From positions 434,001-498,000 of the forward strand of contig NZ_CP134198.1 in assembly GCF_031585635.1 (NCBI RefSeq): DNA of 64,000 bases, written 5' to 3'. Position 1 is the first letter of the stretch. Each line of letters opens with the position of its first letter. A program made the position numbers and the translations under genes. This document shows positions 17,113 to 24,847 of this stretch, piece after piece. The notes under the pieces are model-generated. The model did not search any database. It had not been told where the DNA came from and saw only the letters and a program-made list of their open reading frames with translations. This DNA is from Paraburkholderia sp. FT54 (lineage in GTDB: Bacteria; Pseudomonadota; Gammaproteobacteria; Burkholderiales; Burkholderiaceae).

Positions 17113-17730
17113 GTGCGCATCGTCCCGCTGATCGACCGACGAACGCTGCAGCGCGCCCATCGGCTGTGGCTCCATTACGGTGTGTTCTGGCTCGGCGCGA
17201 TCGCGGTCGGCCTTGTCGCGGTGCTCTACGCGAAGCTGATCGATTTCGGCTATGCGCTGTTTCTGCGCGTTGCGGCTGAGCACTTCTGGTTACCGCTCGT
17301 TGCAGCACCCGTCTTAGGCGCCGTGACGGTGTGGCTCACGCGGCGTTTCTTCGACGGCGCGGAAGGCAGTGGCATTCCGCAGGTGATCGCCATGCTGCAT
17401 GGACCTGACACACTGGGTCCGCGGTTGCTCACGCTGCGCATCCTCGTCGGCAAGATCTTCGTTTCGTTTCTTGCCATTCTCGGCGGCTTTACGATCGGAC
17501 GTGAAGGGCCGACCATTCACGTCGGCGCGGCCCTGATGTTCAGCCTGAGGCGTTTCTACCCGCAACGCTTTCGCACAATCCGGCCCGGCGTGCTCGAACG
17601 AAGGCTCGCGCTTGCGGGCGCAGCCGCAGGACTGTCCGCTGCATTCAATGCGCCGCTCGCGGGGGTGGTGTTCGCGATCGAGGAGCTCACGCGCAGCTTC
17701 GAGCAGCGCGCGAGCGGTGTCCTGATCACC
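17113..17730 (+). pseudogene. ClC-type chloride channel/antiporter, 3' end lost to transposon
   Basis: The GTG at 17113 follows AGAGGATACAGATC; an ATG at 17041 in frame is an alternative. The product has ClC hallmarks: GSGIPQVIAM (Cl-binding GSGIP), GREGPTIHVGAAL with the gating glutamate, and FNAPLAGVVFAIEEL. Similarity ends at GVLIT, exactly where the Tn7-like element begins (17731); the frame then reads 22 transposon-derived residues to a stop at 17796. About half of the normal protein is missing and no continuation appears beyond the right end of the transposon. Confidence 0.85.
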
Positions 17731-17737
17731 CGTAAAA

Positions 17738-17862
17738 CGAAGGAAAGTTGTCACTGGACTGTGCTCGCGGGGGCAACAGTTTATCCATTGAATTGACAAC
17801 ATTGCTTCGCTAACTGGCGAAGTAAAGTCGTCACTTCGCGTTAGCGCGAATTAAAATTGTCA
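17738..17862. repeat. Left-end transposase-binding repeats
   Basis: Four 16-bp copies: CGAAGGAAAGTTGTCA at 17738-17753, an inverted copy TGACAACATTGCTTCG at 17794-17809, CGAAGTAAAGTCGTCA at 17818-17833 and the more diverged CGAATTAAAATTGTCA at 17847-17862. Multiple end repeats bound by the TnsB-class transposase are the rule for Tn7-like elements. Confidence 0.8.
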
Positions 17863-17908
17863 ACTCACGTTCATCCTAGACCATGAAATCCTCAGGCAGG
17901 TGGTACAC

Positions 17909-18544
17909 ATGGTCGACGTTTTGCGAAGCTTCGAGCCACTCACACTGCCGCGTCCTCGCGGCGCGCACCGTTATGACGTCTTCAGTCCGAAACTGGGGCG
18001 ACGTCTGACCCTATACAGGCGGAGCGCTTTCGAAGCATGGCTGATGCTCGAAGCGGATCCTGCTGCCAAGACATTCTGTGAATGGCCTGGCTTCATGGCT
18101 GTCGACGGGCAACGCTGCGTCGTCGATTTCTGGGCAAGGTCTGACGACCATGAATACCTGGTACTACTATCGGAGACAAGACCCGCGACGGATTGCCCAG
18201 GAGGTCGTCTTGACTTCGACCCGGAAGCCTACGCCGTGCGGCACATTGATGCAGCCGAAAGGGCCGCTGCGCGTGTCTGGACCGGTAACTGGCAGCGCAT
18301 GCTGCCCGTACTTGTAGCCGCACGCGGCCTCGTCAAACCTTCGATGCTGGGGGCGATCGAGCGGTTCGTCGCATCGCCCCAATCGCTGATGATGATAGAG
18401 CGTGAATTCTCTACCGGCGATCCCTCACTCGTCCGGGCGGCCGTTTTCGAGCTGCTGCATCGCGGTCGCATCCGGGCGCTAGAGTTACACACTGAAAGCC
18501 TGTCGTTTCTGACGCGCTTTGTTGCGGCACAGGCCACATCATGA
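17909..18544 (+). CDS. TnsA-like endonuclease of Tn7-like transposon
   Basis: A 211-residue protein with the N-terminal pattern of TnsA: SPKLGRRLTLYRRSAFEAWLMLEADPAAKTFCEWP, then VDGQRCVVDFWA. Candidate catalytic acids are Glu42 (or Glu48) and Asp73. Where TnsA proteins carry a (Q/E)-x-K motif after the conserved Asp, this one reads EYLVLLSE with no lysine, so 5' cleavage activity is doubtful. The ATG at 17909 is preferred to a GTG at 17900. It overlaps the TnsB gene by 4 bases. Assignment rests on motif spacing and gene order; overall similarity is moderate. Confidence 0.65.
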   Translation: MVDVLRSFEPLTLPRPRGAHRYDVFSPKLGRRLTLYRRSAFEAWLMLEADPAAKTFCEWPGFMAVDGQRCVVDFWARSDDHEYLVLLSETRPATDCPGGRLDFDPEAYAVRHIDAAERAAARVWTGNWQRMLPVLVAARGLVKPSMLGAIERFVASPQSLMMIEREFSTGDPSLVRAAVFELLHRGRIRALELHTESLSFLTRFVAAQATS

Positions 18545-20526
18545 GCCGGCGCAGACCCGAATTTCAGACGCTGGATCTCGCCTCATGGCCCACGATCGCA
18601 TGGACAGAACTCGACGCCACCGCGGGCAGTCGCGTCCAAAGGCATATCGACGCAATTGAGCGTTATGCCAAAAATGAGCCTGTCGGAAGTATTGAGGCCG
18701 CAACTGGAGTCAACCGCAGACAGCTCTACCGGCTTCTCGACAGGGCGCTCTCGCTGCATGCCGACGGTCGGCTATACGGCTTCCGTGCGCTCGTTGCTCA
18801 TGCCCGCGTGACGGAATACACACGCATGCTGCCCGTTACCTTGCGCGGCGAACGGGGCGGTGCCGTCGGCGCGCTTTCACTGCTGTTTGAGCGGTATCCG
18901 AGACTCGCTGCGTGGCTGGTTCTGCAGATCAGACAGCGCCGCGTGACAGTCAAGCAGATACCTTCCGACGACGGCATCCGGATCCGGCTGCACGGTTTGC
19001 GGGCCTTGCACGATAGATTTCTGCAGGAGTGTCGGCAGCTGGGCCTGACGGCCGCCGATTATCCGTTCAACACCGCCGGGCGCGCGATCCGGTCGCTGTC
19101 TTCACGGGTGAAGGCGGAGCTTTTGCGCGGTTTTGGAACGGTAGCGGCGGCTGCCGGCGCTTCGCATCTGAAGGGACTGCCACGTTCCGACGATGTACCT
19201 GCTCCCGCAGCGACACGGCCGTATCAGGTTGTCGAATTCGATGGTCACCGGCTCGATGTGCGGCTGAAGGTTGTCGTTCGCGATCCGCTCGGCTTCGAGC
19301 ATGAGTTTGAAATCGAGCGCGTGTGGCTGCTGGCGATCATCGACGTATGCACGCGGGTCGTGCTTGGCTATCACCTGGCGCTGACCCGCGAATACAGTCG
19401 TTACGATGTGATCAAAACGATCGAGAACGCGCTCGAACCGCGGCCGGTGCGCGCCTTCACCATACCCGGACTAGCCTGCCAGATGCAGGAGGGTTTCGCG
19501 TCACAGCGCATGCCCGAGCTTGCCTACGTCACTTGGGAGTGCATCCGACTCGACAATGCGAAGGCGAATCTCGCCGGAGAAACGCTGTCTGCACTCTGCG
19601 AGTTCGTTGGCTGCATCGTCAGTGCAGGACCGAAGCACAGTCCGGACGAGCGCCCGTATATCGAGCGCTTCTTTGGCACAATCGCCAGCCGACTGTCCTC
19701 ACGCCTGCCCGGCTATACGGGCTCCCATCCTCGTGACCTGCGCCGTGCGCTGGCCGACCCGGAAGGTAATCTCCGCCTGTATGTGTCGATCGATGAGCTG
19801 GACGAGTTGATTACTTATTCGATTGCAAACTATCACGGCACGCCTCACGGCGGGCTGAATGGCGCAACGCCGCTCGAAGCGATGGAGTTCTTTGTTCGTG
19901 GAAGGGGGCAACTGCTGACCTGGTTGCCCGAAGTGCGCCGACGTACGTTATGCCTGATGCAATCCGCGCGGCACTGCCGTGTGCGCGGCTATCTTGCGCT
20001 TGGCGTCCGTCCTCACATTAACCTGTTCGGCGTGCGCTATACCAACATGGTCCTTGCCAGCAGCGCCCAGTTGATTGGCCAGTCGCTTCGCATCTACATC
20101 AACGCTGACGATCTGCGCTGCGTGCGAGCTTTCCTCGCCGATGGCCGTGAGCTCGGCGTCCTTGACGCGCAGGGTGCCTGGCGTGTGATGCCGCACAACC
20201 TGACGTTGCGCAGGGAAATCCTGAAGGCGAGGAGCAGCGGGAGCTCAGGACATATGTCGGTAGAAAATCCGATTGACGCCTACGTACAGACCAAGGTCGC
20301 AGCAGCAGGCAGGTCACGTAGGGCGGCCTCAGATGCAGCGCGGACGCTGCGCCTTCTCGCAAACGCACCAACGGCCAGAACACCAACAGGCCCGCTAGCA
20401 CCAGATGCATTTCCAGAAACGCCGCCAGCGGAAGCAGCGGAGGGGACCGTAGTGGTCGCCGACACAGCACCCGTCGAACCGGTTCGTCCGCGCACGCTTG
20501 GTATCGGGACGGGGCAGGTCTTCTAA
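18541..20526 (+). CDS. TnsB-like DDE transposase (Mu/retroviral integrase fold)
   Basis: A 661-residue transposase. After an N-terminal helix-turn-helix region (GSIEAATGVNRRQLYRLLDRAL) comes an integrase core with the catalytic triad Asp234 (VVEFDGHRLD), Asp338 (IRLDNAKANL) and Glu375 (DERPYIERFFGTI). The Mu-type C-terminal beta-barrel follows. The last about 100 residues are Pro/Ala/Thr-rich and could contact the TnsC-like ATPase. The ATG overlaps the TnsA stop. It performs 3'-end cleavage and strand transfer. Confidence 0.9.
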   Translation: MSRRRPEFQTLDLASWPTIAWTELDATAGSRVQRHIDAIERYAKNEPVGSIEAATGVNRRQLYRLLDRALSLHADGRLYGFRALVAHARVTEYTRMLPVTLRGERGGAVGALSLLFERYPRLAAWLVLQIRQRRVTVKQIPSDDGIRIRLHGLRALHDRFLQECRQLGLTAADYPFNTAGRAIRSLSSRVKAELLRGFGTVAAAAGASHLKGLPRSDDVPAPAATRPYQVVEFDGHRLDVRLKVVVRDPLGFEHEFEIERVWLLAIIDVCTRVVLGYHLALTREYSRYDVIKTIENALEPRPVRAFTIPGLACQMQEGFASQRMPELAYVTWECIRLDNAKANLAGETLSALCEFVGCIVSAGPKHSPDERPYIERFFGTIASRLSSRLPGYTGSHPRDLRRALADPEGNLRLYVSIDELDELITYSIANYHGTPHGGLNGATPLEAMEFFVRGRGQLLTWLPEVRRRTLCLMQSARHCRVRGYLALGVRPHINLFGVRYTNMVLASSAQLIGQSLRIYINADDLRCVRAFLADGRELGVLDAQGAWRVMPHNLTLRREILKARSSGSSGHMSVENPIDAYVQTKVAAAGRSRRAASDAARTLRLLANAPTARTPTGPLAPDAFPETPPAEAAEGTVVVADTAPVEPVRPRTLGIGTGQVF

Positions 20527-20564
20527 TAGGTGGTTCTGATAGGTTGTACTCACAGGAGGGAGGC

Positions 20565-21542
20565 ATGTCACTCCAGGTCTCGCGTCCAGTCGATCCGTCG
20601 CTGCACCCGCTCGTCACCGGCAACTACCGGATTGCCACACCGGCTATCGAATCATTCTACGAACTCGTCGTGAGCTGTCTTCGCTACCGTGTGACGGGCG
20701 CGCTCATTTACGGTGCTCCGAGGATCGGCAAGACGCGTTCGATAGAATACGTGCGCCTGCTGCTTGCCAAGGAATATCCCAAAGTGACGAGCTATCATGC
20801 CCGGTGCGAGCACAAGCCGCGGCACGCAGAAGGGCCATTCTTTTCAAACCTGCTGGAAGCTGTTGCCGATCATGATCCGAACGCGGGCACCAACCCCGCG
20901 AAACGAATGCGACTGTCGTTGCGCATCCGGGAAGCGGCTGCGCGCGCTGGCAGCGGGACGGTTCTGCTCTTTTGCGATGAGGCGCAACGCTACAACGAAA
21001 ACGAATATGAGTGGCTGAGGGATGTACACGATGCACTCGACCGCCAGCAGATCAAGCTGTTCACGTTCCTCGTTGGTCAGCAGGAGTTGCTCGCCCAGAA
21101 GAGCGCGCTGCAGATCGCCGGCAAGACGCAGATCGTCGCGCGCCTGATGGTCGAAGAACTTGCCTTCCATGGCATCCGCAATGCCGAAGATGTCGCCACG
21201 TGTCTGAACGGTTACGACCAGACCGCCTATCCCGAGGGCACGCAGTGGAGCTTCACGAGGTTTTACCTGCCACAGGCGTTCGATGCAGGTTATCGACTTG
21301 TCAACGATGCGGCCCTACTCTGGAATGCCTTCGAGGCCGCGCACCACAAGGCGACCCTGGCTGGCCGTCTCGAAATACCTATGGAATCGTTTGCGCGGGC
21401 CGTCGAGATCGCGCTCAAGGATAGCGAACTCAGGGATGCTCCGGGGTATAGTCCGGACGCCTCGTTATGGGCCCACGCTGTGCGGCACTCCGGCTATGTT
21501 CAGTCGCGCCATGCAACTGGTCGCGTGCTTGTCCACGCGTAA
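20565..21542 (+). CDS. TnsC-like AAA+ ATPase
   Basis: A 325-residue ATPase with Walker A GAPRIGKT (residues 50-57) and Walker B VLLFCDEAQRYNE. It resembles TniB/TnsC regulators that form filaments on target DNA and link the target selector to the transposase. The ATG at 20565 follows the strong site GGAGGGAGGC, so the upstream TTG at 20544 is rejected. It overlaps the TniQ frame by about 47 bases. Confidence 0.88.
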   Translation: MSLQVSRPVDPSLHPLVTGNYRIATPAIESFYELVVSCLRYRVTGALIYGAPRIGKTRSIEYVRLLLAKEYPKVTSYHARCEHKPRHAEGPFFSNLLEAVADHDPNAGTNPAKRMRLSLRIREAAARAGSGTVLLFCDEAQRYNENEYEWLRDVHDALDRQQIKLFTFLVGQQELLAQKSALQIAGKTQIVARLMVEELAFHGIRNAEDVATCLNGYDQTAYPEGTQWSFTRFYLPQAFDAGYRLVNDAALLWNAFEAAHHKATLAGRLEIPMESFARAVEIALKDSELRDAPGYSPDASLWAHAVRHSGYVQSRHATGRVLVHA

Positions 21543-22200
21543 AGAGGCGCCCGCGCTGATTGCCCCGCGCTTCCCGATACTCAGCCTCGATGAGCGACGG
21601 CTGACCCCGGCACTGGGCTTCATATTCGATGCGCGGTGGCTGTTGCCGGGCGAGTCGATCGTATCGATCCTGTGGAAGTTCGCGCGTGCGAACGGACTTC
21701 CTGGGCACGCGCTGGTGCGGCTGATGGGCGCTGACATCGACCCGTACGAAGGCGTTGAGCCAATGCGTGATGCCGTCGATGTGAAGCATCTGAGGCGCAC
21801 GCTGCTATTGCCCGGCAAGGTATTGCACGCTTCACTCCTTGATGCAGGCCAGAGGGGAAGGCATCACCCGGTTTTCCGGTATTGCAGGCAATGCGTATCA
21901 CTCGGTCATCACAGCGTGACGTACCAGATGTTCAGCGAAAACCGTTGTCCCGCTCACCAACGAAAGCTCGAGACGCAATGCCATCGTTGCGAGCGGGAAA
22001 CACCCTACATCCTCAACGCGAGTCTTGTGGGCTCGCCGTATCGCTGTGCGCAATGCGGCGAGCTTTACGCGACTCAATCTCCTCCAGCCTTTGCAGCGAA
22101 ACCAGCGATGCGCAAGGAGCATCGTATTGCCATCGCGCGACATTTCCACAATCGCATGGCAGGTAGCTTTTGCCTTGGCAAGGTTGAACGCTACCTGTAG
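21496..22200 (+). CDS. TniQ/TnsD-like target-selection protein
   Basis: A 234-residue TniQ-family protein. Zinc-binding pairs are visible: YCRQC, CPAH, CHRC and CAQC in order, as in TniQ/TnsD zinc-finger domains. The N-terminal TniQ part includes DARWLLPGESIVSILWKFAR. It starts inside the TnsC-like gene at ATG 21496 (21511 is an alternative). It is shorter than full TnsD and ends 120 bases before the right-end repeats, consistent with a compact TniQ that picks the insertion site, possibly the locus now disrupted. Confidence 0.85.
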   Translation: MFSRAMQLVACLSTRKEAPALIAPRFPILSLDERRLTPALGFIFDARWLLPGESIVSILWKFARANGLPGHALVRLMGADIDPYEGVEPMRDAVDVKHLRRTLLLPGKVLHASLLDAGQRGRHHPVFRYCRQCVSLGHHSVTYQMFSENRCPAHQRKLETQCHRCERETPYILNASLVGSPYRCAQCGELYATQSPPAFAAKPAMRKEHRIAIARHFHNRMAGSFCLGKVERYL

Positions 22201-22297
22201 CCCGCGGCCTCGTGGCAGGGCGGCCGCGTCATAGATCAGGAGCTTTCCATTGATCTTCGTCCCGAAACTGTCGTGCGAAATACGCAAAAATGGGTGT

Positions 22298-22336
22298 TGA
22301 CGACTTTACTTCGTTTTTGGTGACGAATTTACTTCG
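22298..22336. repeat. Right-end transposase-binding repeats
   Basis: Two directly repeated 16-bp copies, TGACGACTTTACTTCG at 22298-22313 and TGACGAATTTACTTCG at 22321-22336, inverted relative to the left-end series. The inner copy is the exact reverse complement of the left copy at 17818-17833. Confidence 0.85.
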
Positions 22337-22343
22337 CTCTACG

Positions 22344-22872
22344 CCCGTCGGCCTGCACCTTGCGAATGGTCGCATGCACGCAACCGTGAGCGTCGTTTCA
22401 TCGTGCGCACCGTGTCGTCTCGAAACACTAGAAACAAGGTTAGGCAATCCTGTCCTGCGCGTTGCGGCCGTAGTGAACGATGGCCAAGCGATCGTCGAGA
22501 TTGGCGGATTCAGTCGGTTCCGAGATGGGAGCGAGCAGCGTTGCGCTGACAGATGAAGGACTCAACAGTAGTCAGACTGCATTGATTGCAGCCAATCCGG
22601 TCAGCGCCGCCGAGTACCCTCGATTCTCGACGGGCAATGTTGTGGAGACGCTCGTCGACCCACTCCGGTCAGACAACTTTCTTCAAACCGGTCAGTCAGC
22701 CAAATTCAGGTCGCCCATTAAGCGGCCACTGGCGACCTCACCCAATCGGCCAGTTTCGGTCGCCTATCGACAGCGGCCGAGCGGCCGCTGTCGAACTGGT
22801 TTGAGCCGGTCGCCCAGTGGCGTTAGACATGCTCAGCATTGCTGAAAAACTGCGGAGGCGCTGTGCCTTCGA
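22344..22872. other. Gap right of the transposon, with a long perfect hairpin
   Basis: No gene with a recognised product. The plus strand has an open frame from 22480 without a known motif. The distal part (22690-22810) is rich in GGTCGCC/GCGGCC words and contains a perfect 11-bp inverted repeat CGACAGCGGCC/GGCCGCTGTCG (22768-22778 and 22783-22793, loop GAGC). No T-run follows it. Confidence 0.45.
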
Positions 22873-23322
22873 TCACGCTGCCTTGAGGAGTCCAAGTTGT
22901 TGCAGCGCTGTCACGCCGTCGTCCAGCCCGATTTCTTCGACGATCTTGCCACCATTGAGCCGTAGCACGGTCGTGCCGGTGAAGCGCATTTTCCGTCCGG
23001 TCGCGGCCGGCAACGATCCAATGAGGAAATCGCTGAATGCCGGACCGGTATGTGTGCCTCCCCCCTCCCAACGACCGACCACATAGTCCCCCTCGGCGAT
23101 GAGATCAGCGGCACCCCAGAAGTTGAGGTCCGGGAATGCTTCGCGGAAATCGGTCATGAATGCCTTGATGTCATCGCGACCACGACGCGGCTCGTGCAGC
23201 GAGTAGTGCAGAAGCATGTCAGGCGCAGCAAGTTCGTCGACAATGTCGAGGTTGCCGGTCTTGCCCCAGAAATCGGTGAACCAGCGGCCTACGATGGCCT
23301 TGTTGTCATCTTCTTTGGACAT
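22873..23322 (-). CDS. SnoaL-like/NTF2-fold protein
   Basis: A 149-residue protein of the SnoaL-like (ester cyclase) family: AIVGRWFTDFWGKTGNLDIV, HYSLHEPRRGRDDIKAF, FREAFPDLNF and a C-terminal KIVEEIGLDDGVTALQQLG. The ATG at 23322 has AGGAATTCGCC upstream and is preferred over a longer upstream frame. These small alpha+beta barrels bind hydrophobic or aromatic ligands, but function varies widely and the neighbours give no clue. Confidence 0.82.
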   Translation of the reverse strand: MSKEDDNKAIVGRWFTDFWGKTGNLDIVDELAAPDMLLHYSLHEPRRGRDDIKAFMTDFREAFPDLNFWGAADLIAEGDYVVGRWEGGGTHTGPAFSDFLIGSLPAATGRKMRFTGTTVLRLNGGKIVEEIGLDDGVTALQQLGLLKAA

Positions 23323-23712
23323 GGCGAATTCCTCATTGACTGTGGTTGAAACAGAGAAGCAAGATCGCCTCTCTCTGCCTGAACAATATCGAGGCAAACA
23401 GTCAACGGCCCCCCGTTTCTTGCCGTGTTACTCGAAAACCCGCCGCGTAACTGCGGAGCGTCAAGCGGGAGTGGTCAAGGGCGACAAAACCGCCATGCGT
23501 TGAGCGTGATTTCCGTTCACAGAAATTAAATAGCAAGAAACGGAGTGTTTGTATCCAGCGGCTGCCATAGATTGATCATTCAATCCCGCAGTAGCCGAGG
23601 TCGGCGCACGACGCAGGACGCGATCGAACCTCGCTTATCGCGCACGCGCCCAATACGTCAATCCTCTCATCGGCATCGCGTTCGCCTGTCTTTCATTGAA
23701 TGGAGTTTAACC
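23323..23712. other. Intergenic region, no gene recognised
   Basis: This is the upstream region of the SnoaL-like gene and of the small plus-strand gene at 23713. It contains AT-rich CAGAAATTAAATAGCAAG around 23519, a possible promoter patch. No coding signature. Confidence 0.4.
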
Positions 23713-23898
23713 ATGCTGCCATTTCTCTCGCTTCACGCTCTCGCTGCCCAACGCGGTGACGGACTGCGCCCTGAACTTCTAGCTCTATTTGAACGCCATG
23801 CCGGATTAGAGACCGGTCTCGCTGCCATCATCGAACCAGACGAAACAGAGCCCCTTAACCAGGTGGTGGACGTCGTGCCCAAAGAGCCAGTGAAGTAG
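23713..23898 (+). CDS. Hypothetical 61-residue protein
   Basis: The ATG follows GAATGGAGTTTAACC, a good ribosome binding site. The product (MLPFLSLHALAAQRGDGLRP, ending DVVPKEPVK) has no recognised domain. It lies 58 bases upstream of the broken AlkB-like gene and may be co-transcribed with it or be part of the same decayed segment. Confidence 0.4.
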   Translation: MLPFLSLHALAAQRGDGLRPELLALFERHAGLETGLAAIIEPDETEPLNQVVDVVPKEPVK

Positions 23899-23956
23899 TG
23901 CGGGGCTGCTGCCAACTACCCGAAAGGTTTCCTGGAGCCCTTCTACTCTTCTGACG

Positions 23957-24517
23957 ATGCAAATCCCTATGACTGACAAGGCTTACTTGATGATCGACTA
24001 CCCTGACTATCTCGCTCTCGAGCATGGCGCTTTTATATTGCGTGGGTTTGCGCTGCGCTACGGGGAAGAACTGCAGCGCGGCCTAGCCAAGCTACAAAAA
24101 TCGCCATTTAATCGCCCCTCTGTAACGCCGAGTGGACTGAGCATGTCCGGCGACTCCACAACATGTTTTCATCTGGGCTGGACGACAATCGAGCGAAGTA
24201 AAGATCATTCTCTGATCGACATGCCGCGTGCGGCAATGCCAGAAGTATTGAGGAGTTTAGGGCGGGACGCCGCCGCTGCTGTGGGCTTCAATAACTTCGC
24301 GCCTGACGTCAGTCTGGACAGTCACTCTTCGCCAGGCGCGCGCGTCTCTTTGCATCAGGAGATGAGCTGGCCAGAAGGTGGCGCGCCTATCGTTGCATTT
24401 GTATTGGGAATGGCTAGCGCATTTTTCTTCAAGGAGCACGAGTCTTCGGTGGATGCTCGCAGGATCAACCTTTGGCACGGCGATGTCATCGTGTGGGGAC
24501 CGGCAGGCACCGCTTGA
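23957..24517 (+). pseudogene. AlkB-like DNA dealkylase, eroded and C-terminally truncated
   Basis: A 186-residue relative of AlkB (2-oxoglutarate/Fe(II) dioxygenase that repairs alkylated bases). VTPSGLSMSGDSTTCFHLGW matches the nucleotide-recognition lid, and SLHQE...APIVAFVLGM and HGDVIVWG match the core. Three lesions are visible: the HxD iron motif is His133-Gln-Glu135 instead of HQD, the NRY cofactor-binding triplet reads SHS, and the frame stops after VIVWGPAGTA, removing the second iron histidine and both C-terminal arginines. It cannot be a normal dioxygenase. A role other than catalysis is possible but unproven. Confidence 0.8.
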
Positions 24518-24847
24518 GTCATTTGCACTTTCGACGTCAGCCTCCGGCCGCGTTTGATAGCGGCGCGGACGAGGGCAAACGGGGGCTGCGATGACATCGC
24601 AAGTGCGGTGTGAATGACCGCTTGCCACCTAGAACCGACCACCCGGGCCACGTAGGACGGTCGTCCGTTGTGGGTCGGCTTCTGCCGACCGCGTCAGACA
24701 GCAGTCGGCCACAAGCCGCCATACGGTCAGAGGATCCGAACGTCGGCTGTCGGCCAGAGACCCGCCACTTCCGGACTACACGATGCGTTCGGTCGGAGGG
24801 CTCGCCCTCATACTCGCACAACGTCTCGTGCCCTGTGAGCCGATTGC
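24518..24847. other. Gap with palindromic GTCGG-rich sequence
   Basis: It contains a hairpin GGTCGGC-TTCT-GCCGACC (24673-24690) and several further GTCGGCC/CGGTCAG words. No gene is recognised. The style matches the sequence around 22.7, 9.4 and 39.4 kb, and may represent a family of degenerate intergenic repeats. Confidence 0.4.

Larger units (their letters stand above)
17731..22343 (+). mobile_element. Tn7-like transposon, minimal tnsABC-tniQ type
   Basis: A 4.6-kb element with four same-direction genes (TnsA-, TnsB-, TnsC- and TniQ-like) and no cargo. Its ends are defined by 24-bp imperfect inverted repeats at 17731-17754 and 22320-22343 (19 of 24 identical), each containing one copy of a 16-bp repeat, consensus CGAAGKAAAKTYGTCA. 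Five more or less complete copies occur at the left end and two at the right. The left end interrupts a ClC gene. No 5-bp target duplication is visible (TCACC on the left, CCCGT on the right), so one flank has been rearranged. Confidence 0.82.

Noticed and set aside
17731..22343. CRISPR-associated (CAST) version of the Tn7-like element
   Set aside because: No cas genes and no CRISPR-like repeat-spacer array are present in or near either transposon; the regular repeats found are end-binding sites.
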